A DNA stretch of 64,000 nt from CAVSRC01 sp963750065. GTDB taxonomy: Bacteria > Pseudomonadota > Alphaproteobacteria > Rhizobiales > Kaistiaceae. The stretch is from NCBI GenBank assembly GCA_963750065.1, contig CAVVPK010000012.1, positions 248,001 through 312,000 on the forward strand, given 5' to 3'. Under the pieces are notes generated by a model. That model saw only the letters and a list, made by a program, of their open reading frames with translations. It had not been told where the DNA came from and ran no database searches. This document shows positions 25,651-34,363 of this stretch, one piece after another (the stretch's first letter is position 1; each line of letters opens with the position of its first letter). Made by a program: the position numbers and the translations under genes.

Positions 25651-26510
25651 CGCAGGCGGCATCGTCCCCGGCGCGCGCGCCGGGCGGGAACGCAGATCGC
25701 CGCGAGTTTCCGTTCTGGTTGCTCGCGGCGGTCCTCATCGGCCTGCTGCTCTGCTGGTTGTTCGTCGTCAACGGCAACTACCACACGATTTTTGGCGCCC
25801 TCAGTCGCGGCGTCTTCACCACGGCCTGGGTATCGGTCGTCGCCTATGTCGCCGCCGCGATTGTCGGCCTCGTGATCGCGCTTGGGCGCGGCTCGCGCTC
25901 GCGCGTCGTCCGCGAAGTTACGACCTTCTACGTCGAGATCGTGCGCGGCGTGCCGGTTCTGGTGCTGCTGTTCTATGTTGCCTTCGTCGGCGCGCCGGCT
26001 CTGGTGGCGGCGTGGAACTGGCTCGCCGCCTGGCCGATCACGTGGGGTCTCCTGCCGGGCTTGACGATGCGCGGCTTCGACATGACCGCGCGGGCGATCT
26101 TCGCGCTCACCGTCAGCTATTCGGCCTTCCTGTCGGAAATCTTCCGCGCCGGCATCGAATCGGTGCCGAGGACGCAGGTCGAGGGTGCCTACGCGCTCGG
26201 GCTGTCGCGCATGGCAACCTTCCGCTTTGTCATCTTCCCGCAGGCCTTCCGTACCGTGCTGCCGCCGCTCGGCAACGATTTCGTCGCCATGATCAAGGAT
26301 TCGGCGCTGGTCTCCTCGCTCGGCGTCCAGGACATCACGCAGATCGGCAAGGTCTATTCGGCCTCCACCTTCCTGTTCTTCCAGACCTACAACGTCGTCG
26401 CCTTCCTCTATCTGGTGATGACCATGAGCCTGTCGCTCATGGTCCGCGGACTGGAGCGGTATCTCAAGCAGCACGGCTGGGCGGGGACGGGAGAGGGGCG
26501 CGACGGCTAG
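25647..26510 (+). CDS. Amino-acid ABC transporter permease
   Basis: This 287-residue HisMQ-family permease has about five membrane segments. The cytoplasmic EAA loop is visible as GAYALGLSRMATFRFVIFPQ followed by AFRTVLPPLGNDFVAMIKDS. GTG 25647 overlaps the TGA of the binding-protein gene (GTGA); a longer frame begins at 25620. No second permease or ATPase follows, so the transporter needs an ATPase encoded elsewhere. Confidence 0.88.
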   Translation: MTQAASSPARAPGGNADRREFPFWLLAAVLIGLLLCWLFVVNGNYHTIFGALSRGVFTTAWVSVVAYVAAAIVGLVIALGRGSRSRVVREVTTFYVEIVRGVPVLVLLFYVAFVGAPALVAAWNWLAAWPITWGLLPGLTMRGFDMTARAIFALTVSYSAFLSEIFRAGIESVPRTQVEGAYALGLSRMATFRFVIFPQAFRTVLPPLGNDFVAMIKDSALVSSLGVQDITQIGKVYSASTFLFFQTYNVVAFLYLVMTMSLSLMVRGLERYLKQHGWAGTGEGRDG

Positions 26511-26587
26511 CCGGAAACATCACAAGGGGACACAAGCACAAAGGTCGAGCAATGCTTGCCGGCTAAGCCGCCTGTATGCGCCGGCGA

Positions 26588-27169
26588 TCAGTGCCCTTCG
26601 CCCGCCGCGTTGGTGATGCTTAGTAGCGGACCGTCTCCTCCGATCGTCACGGTCACGAATGGTCCCATTTCCTCGGGCGTGTAGTCACGCTCGATCGTGA
26701 ACGGATGAATGACGACGTTCTTGAACTGGACGAACTCCTCATGAGGAAAGGCGACGTTCACCGCAATAGCCTTTCCCCGTGTGTCCATTACAGCTTCGAA
26801 CACATGACTGTAGAGCGAATGACCTGAGCCATCCAAGATATCGAGCAGGGCTCCCAGATGATGCCTGCCATCTTCGCCCTGCAGGGCCAGGTGCCCGAAG
26901 TACGCCTGCGCACCCGATGTGCCGTCCGTGAATTCGAATCGGATCCAGCCCTTGCCGGTTGCCGGGTCGATATTGGGCTCGTAGTACCAGAAAAGCTTGT
27001 CTGCGAACGTTCCCCGGTCGGCGCCGTACTTCCCCGCCGGGTTGCCTTGCGCGACGAATTTTTCGACGTGCGGCTTGAAGGCGAAATTCGGCGCGGCCTG
27101 AGCGTTGGAGGCCGTCAGGCCGGCAGAGGCAACAAGTATTGTCAAGGGAACGAGAACATCGCGAAGCAT
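26588..27169 (-). CDS. Hypothetical exported protein
   Basis: I do not recognise a family for this 193-residue protein. ATG 27169 gives a signal peptide (MLRDVLVPLTILVASAGLTA, cleavage near AQA-APN) and is preceded by GGAG. The mature part is beta-rich with aromatic residues (KLFWYYEPNIDPATGKGWIR, FEFTDGTSGAQAYFGHLAL) and has no cysteine or membrane helix. It is probably periplasmic. It lies downstream of lutC on the same strand, but with about 145 bases between them. The much longer frame on this strand reaching 27499 is an overlap into lutC and not used. Confidence 0.65.
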   Translation of the reverse strand: MLRDVLVPLTILVASAGLTASNAQAAPNFAFKPHVEKFVAQGNPAGKYGADRGTFADKLFWYYEPNIDPATGKGWIRFEFTDGTSGAQAYFGHLALQGEDGRHHLGALLDILDGSGHSLYSHVFEAVMDTRGKAIAVNVAFPHEEFVQFKNVVIHPFTIERDYTPEEMGPFVTVTIGGDGPLLSITNAAGEGH

Positions 27170-27314
27170 CGAAAATCTCCATCGCGCATGTCGCCCATAT
27201 ATCATCATAGACACACGCAAAGCGCGAAGTAAACGGCAAGAAGAACTCGCGGTTAGGTCGCATTCGGACGATGGGTGGACCTTTCGGCGACGGATCGTGT
27301 CGAAAGCCGCCGGC

Positions 27315-27983
27315 TCAGCCCACCACGATGATATGCAGGCTGCGCGGCCCGTGGGCGCCGAGCAGCAGCGTCTGTTCGATGTCGGCCGAGCGCGACGGAC
27401 CGGTGATGAGATCGACCGTCTGTGGCAGCAGGCCTTCGCCGCCCGGCGGCAGCAGGCGGTCCCACACCGTCTCGTAATCGCCGGCGATATCGGCGGCATC
27501 GAGCACGGCGATGGCCGTCTCCGGCAGGAAGTTGAGCGTCGTCGGATTGTCCGCGCCGGAGGTCATCACCAGCGTGCCGGATTCGGCGATCGCGGCGAAG
27601 GCATGGCCGACCGAGACCGCGTCGCTGCCGTCGGAAGGGCCGTGCTGCACCGCGATCTGCGTCTCACCCCAGGGCATGGCGGCAAGACGCTTGTCGTCGC
27701 CCATGCGCACCGCCGCCGGCAGGTTGCGCTGGCGCAGGAACGTGCCGACCGCAGCCGGCACGTCTTGCGGCCTCCCGACGCGCGCCACGCTCGCCGATGC
27801 CGCCTCGGCCAGCCTCGTGAACAGCGCCAGACGCTCGCCCACCGGAAGCTGCCCGCGTGCCGGCACGACGCCACGCGGCCGCGTGCGCAGGCGATTGTCG
27901 ACGGCGGCATTTCGGGCGGGCTCGCTGCCAGTGACGCCGAGCGAGCGGCGAATCTTGGCCAGGACCGCGTCGCGCGCGCTCAT
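27315..27983 (-). CDS. lutC: Lactate utilization protein C (LUD domain)
   Basis: This 222-residue LUD-domain protein is the third subunit of the LutABC L-lactate dehydrogenase complex, which oxidises L-lactate to pyruvate. The region GHAFAAIAESGTLVMTSGAD and NPTTLNFLPETAIAVL is the conserved LUD core, and TGPSRSADIEQTLLLGAHGP is the diagnostic C-terminal motif. The ATG overlaps the lutB stop by four bases, so lutA-lutB-lutC is one operon. Confidence 0.92.
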   Translation of the reverse strand: MSARDAVLAKIRRSLGVTGSEPARNAAVDNRLRTRPRGVVPARGQLPVGERLALFTRLAEAASASVARVGRPQDVPAAVGTFLRQRNLPAAVRMGDDKRLAAMPWGETQIAVQHGPSDGSDAVSVGHAFAAIAESGTLVMTSGADNPTTLNFLPETAIAVLDAADIAGDYETVWDRLLPPGGEGLLPQTVDLITGPSRSADIEQTLLLGAHGPRSLHIIVVG

Positions 27984-29401
27984 CCCGTCTTCCTCCGCTC
28001 GGCCCACATCTCCTGGAATGTCTGTCCCTCGGGCGCCGGCAGGTCGCGATGGCTCGTCCACCCGCCGGCCAGCGGCAGCCGGGAGAAGCGGCCGCGGCGC
28101 TGGCCGAGATTGCCGAGCACCCGCATCGCCAGTCTGGTGCCGAAGTGATAGAGGCGCGGGTGGCGTGCCAGCCACGCCCACACGCTGAGGCCCCAGCGCC
28201 AGGTCGTCGGCGACAGGTGGCGCTCGAACGCGCGCTCGCGCCAGTGGCGCATCATGCCGGGCAGCGGGATCTTCATCGGACAGATCGCCTCGCAGCGTCC
28301 GCAGAAGGTCGAGGCATTGGGCAGGTGGCCCGCCTGCTCGATCCCGATCAGGGTGGGCGTCAGCACCGCGCCCATCGGCCCCGGATAGACCCAGCCGTAG
28401 GCGTGGCCGCCGACCTCCTGATAGACCGGGCAATGATTGATGCAGGCGCCACAGCGGATGCAGCGCAGCATGTCCTGGAACGGACTGCCGAGCATTTCCG
28501 AGCGGCCGTTGTCGAGCAGGACGACGTGGTATTCCTCCGGACCGTCGGGGTCGCCCGGTCGCCGCGGGCCGGTGGCAAACGACGTGTAGACCGCCATGTC
28601 CTGCCCGGTCGCCGAGCGCGAGAGCAGGCGCATGATCTGGCTGACGTCGTTGAGCGTCGGCGTGATCTTCTCGAGCGTGGTGAGAACGATGTACACCCGC
28701 GGCAGGATCTGCGTCAGGTCGCCATTGCCTTCGTTGGTGACGATCACCGACGTGCCGGTCTCGGCGACCAGGAAGTTGGCGCCGGTGATGCCGACATCGG
28801 CGGCAAGGAAACGGTCACGCAGGATACTGCGCGCTTCGGCAAGCAGCGTCGACGGTTCGGAAAGGTCGCGGTCGGGCGCGAGCTCGGTATGCACGCGGCG
28901 GAAGTCGTCGGCGACCTGCTCCTTGGTCAGATGCACCGCCGGCGCGATGATGTGGCTCGGGGGCTCGTGGCGGATCTGGATGATGTACTCGCCGAGATCG
29001 GTCTCCACCGGCTGGATTCCGTTGGCTTCGAGATGCTCGTTGAGGGCGATCTCCTCGCCGATCATCGTCTTGCCCTTGGTCACCGTCCTGGCGCCGGCCC
29101 TGCGGCAGATGTCGAGAATGATGTCGCGGGCTTCAGCCCCGGTCTCGGCATAGTGCACGACGCCGCCGGCTTCGGTGACCTTCTCCTCATAGGCCTCGAG
29201 GTAGAGGTCGAGATGGGCGAGCGTATGGTTCTTGATGTCGCGCGCCTCATCGCGCAGCGCCTCGAACTCCGGCAGCGCGTCGACCGCATTCAGACGTTTT
29301 TGGATGAAGTTGCCGCGCACAAAGCCCAGCGTCTTCTGCAACTGTGCGTCGCCGAGCGCGCGCCGGGCATTGGCCTTGAAGGCGGGGGAGGTGGTCTGCA
29401 T
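27980..29401 (-). CDS. lutB: Lactate utilization iron-sulfur protein B
   Basis: This 473-residue subunit combines an N-terminal LUD domain with a C-terminal ferredoxin-like domain. The first 4Fe-4S cluster motif is CIRCGACINHCPVY and the second CGRCEAICPMKIPLPGMM. A basic N-terminal region is typical (FKANARRALGDAQLQKTL). It passes electrons from lactate oxidation within LutABC. ATG 29401 shares a base with the lutA stop; a TTG one codon upstream is possible. Confidence 0.94.
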   Translation of the reverse strand: MQTTSPAFKANARRALGDAQLQKTLGFVRGNFIQKRLNAVDALPEFEALRDEARDIKNHTLAHLDLYLEAYEEKVTEAGGVVHYAETGAEARDIILDICRRAGARTVTKGKTMIGEEIALNEHLEANGIQPVETDLGEYIIQIRHEPPSHIIAPAVHLTKEQVADDFRRVHTELAPDRDLSEPSTLLAEARSILRDRFLAADVGITGANFLVAETGTSVIVTNEGNGDLTQILPRVYIVLTTLEKITPTLNDVSQIMRLLSRSATGQDMAVYTSFATGPRRPGDPDGPEEYHVVLLDNGRSEMLGSPFQDMLRCIRCGACINHCPVYQEVGGHAYGWVYPGPMGAVLTPTLIGIEQAGHLPNASTFCGRCEAICPMKIPLPGMMRHWRERAFERHLSPTTWRWGLSVWAWLARHPRLYHFGTRLAMRVLGNLGQRRGRFSRLPLAGGWTSHRDLPAPEGQTFQEMWAERRKTG

Positions 29402-30174
29402 CAACTCTTGGCCTCGCCGATCGGCGGCGTGTCGGTCATGCAGGCCAGCACCTCGGCGACGTGACGGACGGCCACCGGCCGGCCCTGGCGCTGGAGCTTG
29501 CCGGCCATGTTCATCAGGCAGCCGAGATCGCCGGCCAGCAGCATGCCGGCGCCGGATTCGGCGATCGCCGCCGTCTTCTTCTCGACGATGCCGTTGGAGA
29601 CGTCGGGATACTTCACGCAGAAGGTGCCGCCGAAGCCGCAGCAGGCATCCGCATCCCTGAGATCCTTCATGGTCAGTCCGGCGACCGAGGCGAGCAGCTT
29701 GCGCGGCTGGTCGTGGACGCCGAGTTCGCGCAGACCGGCGCAGGAATCGTGATAGGTCGCCGTGCCATCAAAGGATGCGTCGACACTGTCCATGCCGCGC
29801 ACATCGACCAGGAAGCTGACAAGCTCGAATACTTTTTCCGAGAAAGCCTTGGCCCGTTTCTCCCAGGCGGCGTCGCCAGCGAACAACGTCGGGTAGTGGA
29901 CCTTGAGCATGCCGGCGCAGGAGCCCGATGGCGCCACCACGTAGTCGTAGGCCTCGAAGACGGCGATCACCTGTTCGGCAATGGCGCGGGTGTCCTTGCG
30001 GTCGCCGGAATTATAGGCCGGTTGGCCGCAGCAGGTCTGCGCCGCCGGCACCTCGATCGTGCAGCCGGCCGCTTCCAGGAGCGTCACGGCGGCAAACCCG
30101 ACGGTCGGGCGAAAGAGATCGACCAGGCAGGTGACGAACAGACCAACGCGCGGGGCGCTTGCTTCTTCTGGCAT
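29401..30174 (-). CDS. lutA: Lactate utilization protein A (CCG-domain subunit)
   Basis: This 257-residue subunit has two cysteine-rich CCG domains: TCCGQPAYNSGD (about residue 47) and DACCGFGGTFCVKYPD (about residue 185). They hold an iron-sulfur cluster as in heterodisulfide-reductase-like and glycolate oxidase subunits. It is the first gene of lutABC, and the ATG follows a purine-rich GCGAGGAAAT. The operon is separated from the glycolate oxidase genes by a small secreted-protein gene; both systems feed two- and three-carbon hydroxy acids into central metabolism. Confidence 0.93.
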   Translation of the reverse strand: MPEEASAPRVGLFVTCLVDLFRPTVGFAAVTLLEAAGCTIEVPAAQTCCGQPAYNSGDRKDTRAIAEQVIAVFEAYDYVVAPSGSCAGMLKVHYPTLFAGDAAWEKRAKAFSEKVFELVSFLVDVRGMDSVDASFDGTATYHDSCAGLRELGVHDQPRKLLASVAGLTMKDLRDADACCGFGGTFCVKYPDVSNGIVEKKTAAIAESGAGMLLAGDLGCLMNMAGKLQRQGRPVAVRHVAEVLACMTDTPPIGEAKS

Positions 30175-30302
30175 CGGATTTCCTCGCGCGGAATGCGGCG
30201 CGAACGAACCGATAGCAGGCTGGGCGGATCCTTATCAACACACCCCGCGTGCGCGCGACGTGCCAGCAGATCGCGAAACGACGGCAGCGCCCGTCAAACA
30301 CC

Positions 30303-30578
30303 CTAAGTGGGCGGCGGCGGCGGTGGTGGCGGCGGCGGCGGCGGTTGCGCCGTATGGTGGGTGTAGATCGGGTCCGACTCGTTGAACGTCCACCACCGCG
30401 GCAGGTTCGAGACCTTGCACACCCAGACATGGGCGACGACCGGCAGGTGTGTCTCGATCCTGTGGCAGTTCTGCGAGACGACCGGGCGGACGACGTCAGC
30501 GTTTGCCGCGCGCGGGCTCGCAATCTCGGCCGCCGCTGCGAGCGCAAAGACGGAACAGGCGATCAAGAGTATTTTCAT
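30303..30578 (-). CDS. Small exported protein with polyproline tail
   Basis: This is a 91-residue protein. The signal peptide is MKILLIACSVFALAAAAEIA, with cleavage near ANA-DVV. The short mature domain has two cysteines (SQNCHRIETHLP, VWVCKVSNLPRW) that could pair. The C-terminus is twelve consecutive prolines and a threonine, encoded by a run of CCG/CCA codons. ATG 30578 has GGAG nine bases upstream. No known family is recognised. Confidence 0.6.
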   Translation of the reverse strand: MKILLIACSVFALAAAAEIASPRAANADVVRPVVSQNCHRIETHLPVVAHVWVCKVSNLPRWWTFNESDPIYTHHTAQPPPPPPPPPPPPT

Positions 30579-30917
30579 GGCGATGACTCCGGCGAATAAC
30601 GTTGCTCGCCCCCGCTTCATAATCCCTGGAGGCAGAAAATAAGAACCGGAGGAAGAAAACAACTTACAACGAGGAGGCCGGTTAATAATTACTTCTAGTC
30701 GTACTTTGAGAATGCCGCTGTAAATGGCGAGTGCTGGTTTGAATAAAAAGATACGTCTATTTTTATTGTTTCAGACCTTCTGCCGGCGCTTGTGGAGAAA
30801 GAAGGCGCGGAACAGCACAGGCACCAGCCCGATCGGCACGGTCGACGTCGTGCGCTGTGACATCCGCCGCTGCCGCCGGCTATGATGGAGCATGTCCGCA
30901 TGCCACAGGAAATGCTC
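30579..30917. promoter_or_regulatory. AT-rich divergent intergenic region before glcD
   Basis: The 339 bases between the polyproline gene and glcD hold no gene I can support. Bases 30650-30775 are much richer in A and T than the surroundings. They include an imperfect palindrome AATAAAAAGA-tacg-TCTATTTTTATT (30742-30767). Divergent promoters are likely here; I cannot place -35/-10 boxes with confidence. Confidence 0.4.
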
Positions 30918-32369
30918 ATGACCGCCATCGCCACGCCTGAGGTTGACGCGGGGATTCTCGCCCGCCGCGAGGCCATCGTCGCCGGGCTGGCGGACATCGT
31001 CGGCGTCGATGCGCTGGTCACCGAGGAGGACGAGCGCCGCGCCTATGAGACCGATGCGCTGACCGCCTACCGGGCAGTGCCGCTGGCCGTCGTCCTGCCG
31101 GCATCCACGAGCCAAGTGGCGGCGGTGCTGAAGTTCCTCGGCAACGCGGGCGTCAAGGTCGTCGCCCGCGGCGCCGGCACCTCGCTCTCGGGCGGCGCGC
31201 TGCCTTCGCCGGATGCGGTGGTCCTGGGTCTCGCGCGCATGAACCGGATTCTCGCCGTCGACTATGACAACCGCGTGGCGACGGTCGAGGCCGGCGTCAC
31301 CAACATCAACATCTCCAATGCGGTCGCTCACAAGGGCTTCTTCTACGCTCCCGATCCCTCCAGCCAGCTTGCCTGCACCATCGCCGGCAACGTTGCCATG
31401 AACTCCGGCGGCGCCCACTGCCTGAAATACGGCGTCACCACCAACAATGTGCTGGGCGTCAAGATGGCGCTGATCGACGGCACCGTGATCGAGATCGGCG
31501 GTGCCCATCTCGATGCGCCGGGCTATGACCTGCTCGGCCTTGTCGTCGGCTCGGAAGGCCAGCTCGGCGTCGTCACCGAAGTGACGGTGCGCATCCTGCG
31601 CGCCGCCGAAGGCGCCCGGCCGATGCTGATGGGATTTGCCAGCGCCGAGGCTGCCGGCGGCTGTGTTGCCGCCATCATTGGTTCGGGCATCGTTCCGGTG
31701 GCGATCGAATACATGGACGGTCCGGCGATCAAGGCCTGCGAGGCCTTCGCCCATGCCGGCTATCCGCTCGATGTCGAGGCGCTACTCATCGTCGAGGTCG
31801 AGGGCTCGGAGGCCGAGATCGCCGACCAGATCGCCCGCATCACCAAGGTCGCCGAGGCCTTCGCGCCGCAAGTCTTGCGCGTTTCGCAATCGGAGGCGGA
31901 GAGCGCCGCCATCTGGAAGGGGCGCAAGGCCGCCTTCGGCGCCATGGGCCGGATCGCCGATTATCTGTGCATGGACGGCGTCATCCCCACCGGGCGCCTG
32001 CCGGAGGTGCTCACCCGCGTCGGCGAGATCTGCGCTGGCTATGGGCTTGCCGTCACCAACATCTTCCATGCCGGCGATGGCAACCTGCACCCGCTGATCC
32101 TCTACGACGCCAACAAGCCGGGCGATATCGAGAAGGCCGAAGCTGCCGGTGCCGACGTGCTGAGGCTCTGCGTCGAGGTCGGCGGCTGCCTCACCGGCGA
32201 GCACGGGGTGGGCATCGAGAAGCGCGACCTGATGACGGTGCAGTTCTCGGCCGTAGACCTCGCCCAGCAGATGCGGGTGAAGAGCGTCTTCGATCCCGCC
32301 TGGCTGCTCAATCCAGCCAAGGTGTTCCCGCTGGAAGGTCGGCCGGAGCGGGCTGCGCCGGCCACCTGA
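30918..32369 (+). CDS. glcD: Glycolate oxidase FAD-binding subunit
   Basis: This 483-residue FAD-linked oxidase (VAO/PCMH family) oxidises glycolate to glyoxylate with GlcE and GlcF. The FAD-binding region reads VVARGAGTSLSGGALPSPDA and YAPDPSSQLACTIAGNVAMN. The C-terminal substrate domain has NIFHAGDGNLHPLILYD and GGCLTGEHGVGIEKRDLM, where the His residues act in catalysis. ATG 30918 has AGGAA nine bases upstream; in-frame ATGs at 30882, 30900 and 30912 are alternatives. glcE and glcF follow only after an 800-base interruption. Confidence 0.94.
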   Translation: MTAIATPEVDAGILARREAIVAGLADIVGVDALVTEEDERRAYETDALTAYRAVPLAVVLPASTSQVAAVLKFLGNAGVKVVARGAGTSLSGGALPSPDAVVLGLARMNRILAVDYDNRVATVEAGVTNINISNAVAHKGFFYAPDPSSQLACTIAGNVAMNSGGAHCLKYGVTTNNVLGVKMALIDGTVIEIGGAHLDAPGYDLLGLVVGSEGQLGVVTEVTVRILRAAEGARPMLMGFASAEAAGGCVAAIIGSGIVPVAIEYMDGPAIKACEAFAHAGYPLDVEALLIVEVEGSEAEIADQIARITKVAEAFAPQVLRVSQSEAESAAIWKGRKAAFGAMGRIADYLCMDGVIPTGRLPEVLTRVGEICAGYGLAVTNIFHAGDGNLHPLILYDANKPGDIEKAEAAGADVLRLCVEVGGCLTGEHGVGIEKRDLMTVQFSAVDLAQQMRVKSVFDPAWLLNPAKVFPLEGRPERAAPAT

Positions 32370-32372
32370 GCG

Positions 32373-32741
32373 TCACCACAAGTTCTTGCCGTCGACCTCC
32401 TTGTGTTCCACGGCCTTCAGGTCGAAATCGTCGAACAGGCGGGCGTTGACGCCGATCCGAATATTGTCGAAGTCGGGCTTGCCGGACGACCAGTCCGGCG
32501 ATTCCGAATAGGTGGTAGAGCCGCAGATCGGGCAGAAGTGATGCTGCACCGTGTAGCTGTTCCACTGATAGGTGGCGACGCGGTCGCGCGCCGTCGTCAG
32601 GCGGAATTCTTTCGGCGTGTAATACGCCCACAGCGCCCCGCGCTTGGAGCAGTACGAGCACGTGCAGGCAGTGACGCTTTCCGGTGCCGCACTCACCTCG
32701 AATTGCGTCGCCTTGCAGTGGCAGCTTCCCTTGATGACCAT
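32373..32741 (-). CDS. GFA-family (glutathione-dependent formaldehyde-activating-like) zinc protein
   Basis: This 122-residue protein has the GFA/CENP-V fold with zinc-binding cysteines in GSCHCKATQFEV, TACTCSYCSKRGALWAYY and FCPICGSTTYSES. Family members bind glutathione conjugates, but most have no proven activity. ATG 32741 has GGAG upstream. The gene is antisense within the glcD-glcE gap and ends only four bases from the glcD stop. A second GFA protein is encoded at 41712. Confidence 0.88.
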   Translation of the reverse strand: MVIKGSCHCKATQFEVSAAPESVTACTCSYCSKRGALWAYYTPKEFRLTTARDRVATYQWNSYTVQHHFCPICGSTTYSESPDWSSGKPDFDNIRIGVNARLFDDFDLKAVEHKEVDGKNLW

Positions 32742-32898
32742 GGTCGCGTTCTCCTGTCGCGGTTCGACGTGACGCACCCTAACCGACGCCTCCTGACACC
32801 CTTTTGTCAGCAGGTGGAAGCATGCCAGATTTGAGCGGCGTCAAGGCGTCGCTCGACAGGCCGCAGATGCTGCCGGCGAACAGGGGGATGCGCTGCAC

Positions 32899-33063
32899 AT
32901 GAACAAGATCCGCGTCGAACAGCACTCATGCCTCGGCCTCATCTGGGCGGCCGGCTGGCTTTTCTCGATCGGCTTCCTCAAGCTCGGCTTCTGGAAGGGC
33001 GTCTTCGCCATCATCGTCTGGCCCTACTACATCGGCACCTGGGTGGCGACGCTCGCGGGCTAG
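32899..33063 (+). CDS. 54-residue membrane mini-protein
   Basis: ATG 32899 opens MNKIRVEQHSCLGLIWAAGW and ends at TAG 33061. The chain contains two hydrophobic stretches (CLGLIWAAGWLFSIGFLKLG and GVFAIIVWPYYIGTWVATLA) separated by GFWK, so a two-helix hairpin in the inner membrane is likely. CAGGGGG lies 13 bases before the ATG, rather far for a ribosome site. It is on the same strand as glcD and glcE, between them. Composition speaks for a real gene; function unknown. Confidence 0.6.
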   Translation: MNKIRVEQHSCLGLIWAAGWLFSIGFLKLGFWKGVFAIIVWPYYIGTWVATLAG

Positions 33064-33171
33064 AGGCGTCGGCAGACTTTCCTCGCGTGTTCCCGGCGGC
33101 TATTGCTTAGGGGCCGGAGCGAGCGAAAGCTCCCCTGCCGACAAACGGCACCGGCGAGGGACCCTGAGGGC

Positions 33172-34359
33172 GTGAGCGAACCGCTTCTGCCGATCGACGA
33201 GACCGAGGTTGCCGACATCGTCGCCGTGGCCGCCGGCCGGCAGACGCCATTGGCGGCGTTTGGCGGCGGCACGCGCTCCGGGCTCGGCCGCCCCGTGCAG
33301 GCCGCCGCGGCACTCTCCACCGCCGAAATGCGCGGCATCACCCTCTACGAGCCGTCCGAACTGGTCATCTCCGCCCGCGCCGGCACGCCGCTCTCCGAAG
33401 TCGAGGCGCTGCTTGCCGAAAACGGCCAGCGTCTCACCTTCGAGCCGCCTGACTATCGCGGGCTCTACGGCTCCACCGGCGAGCCGACCATCGGCGCCGT
33501 CGCCGCCGCCAATCTCTCCGGCCCGCGCCGCATCTCGGGCGGCGCCGCCCGTGATGGCCTGATCGGCGTGCGCGCCGTCACCGGCCGCGGCGACGTGGTG
33601 AAATCCGGCGGGCGCGTGATGAAGAACGTCGCCGGCTACGATCTGGTGAAGTTCCTCGCCGGCTCCTACGGCACGCTTGCCGTGCTCTCGGAGGTGACCT
33701 TCAAGGTTCTGCCGGCCCCGGAGACCGAATCCACGCTGGTGATCGAGGGCCTCGACGATGCCGCGGCGGTTGCCGCGCTTTCGGTAGCGCTGGGATCCCC
33801 GTTCTCGGTGACCGGTGCGGCGCACATGCCGTTCACCAGCAAGGCGCCGGGGCGCACCTGCATCCGGCTGGAAGGCTTCGCCGCTTCGGTGATCGACCGG
33901 GCGGAGCGCCTGCGGACGATGCCGGGGCCGTTTTCCGGCGCGACCACGCTCGACGAGGCCCAGTCGGTTGCCCTGTGGCGCGCGATCCGCGATCTCGATG
34001 CGCTGGGCGCACCCGACAAGGCGCCGGTGTGGCGCCTGTCGCTGAAGCCCGGCGATGCACCGGCACTGGTCGAGACCCTGCACCGCACCTTCGAGTGCCG
34101 CGCGCTCTACGACTGGGGCGGCGGGCTGGTGTGGATTGCCGGTGGCGATGGGCCGGACGTAGGCGCCGAGGCAATCCGTGCCGCGGTCGCCGCCGTCGGC
34201 GGCCACGCGACCCTGGTGCGCGCCCCCGACGACGTGCGCAACGCCGTCGAGGTCTTCCAGCCGCTGCCCGCGCCGCTGATGGACCTCACCCGCAAGCTGA
34301 AAGAGACGTTCGACCCTGCCGGCATCCTCAACCCCGGCCGCATCTACGCTGGCGTGTGA
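33172..34359 (+). CDS. glcE: Glycolate oxidase FAD-binding subunit E
   Basis: This 395-residue second FAD-binding subunit of glycolate oxidase has the PCMH motif reading LAAFGGGTRSGLGRPVQ. YGSTGEPTIGAVAAANLSGP follows, then VKSGGRVMKNVAGYDLVKFL. The C-terminus ends with the family-typical FDPAGILNPGRIYAG. I chose GTG 33172 (SEPLLPIDETEVADIVAVA) with GAGGG just upstream. The frame is open to 33103, but that part has no similarity. glcF follows after four bases. Confidence 0.92.
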   Translation: MSEPLLPIDETEVADIVAVAAGRQTPLAAFGGGTRSGLGRPVQAAAALSTAEMRGITLYEPSELVISARAGTPLSEVEALLAENGQRLTFEPPDYRGLYGSTGEPTIGAVAAANLSGPRRISGGAARDGLIGVRAVTGRGDVVKSGGRVMKNVAGYDLVKFLAGSYGTLAVLSEVTFKVLPAPETESTLVIEGLDDAAAVAALSVALGSPFSVTGAAHMPFTSKAPGRTCIRLEGFAASVIDRAERLRTMPGPFSGATTLDEAQSVALWRAIRDLDALGAPDKAPVWRLSLKPGDAPALVETLHRTFECRALYDWGGGLVWIAGGDGPDVGAEAIRAAVAAVGGHATLVRAPDDVRNAVEVFQPLPAPLMDLTRKLKETFDPAGILNPGRIYAGV

Positions 34360-34363
34360 GACC

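Noticed and set aside
28049..29464. 471-codon plus-strand frame opposite lutB
   Set aside because: lutB has complete domain structure and iron-sulfur motifs; the opposite frame shows none.
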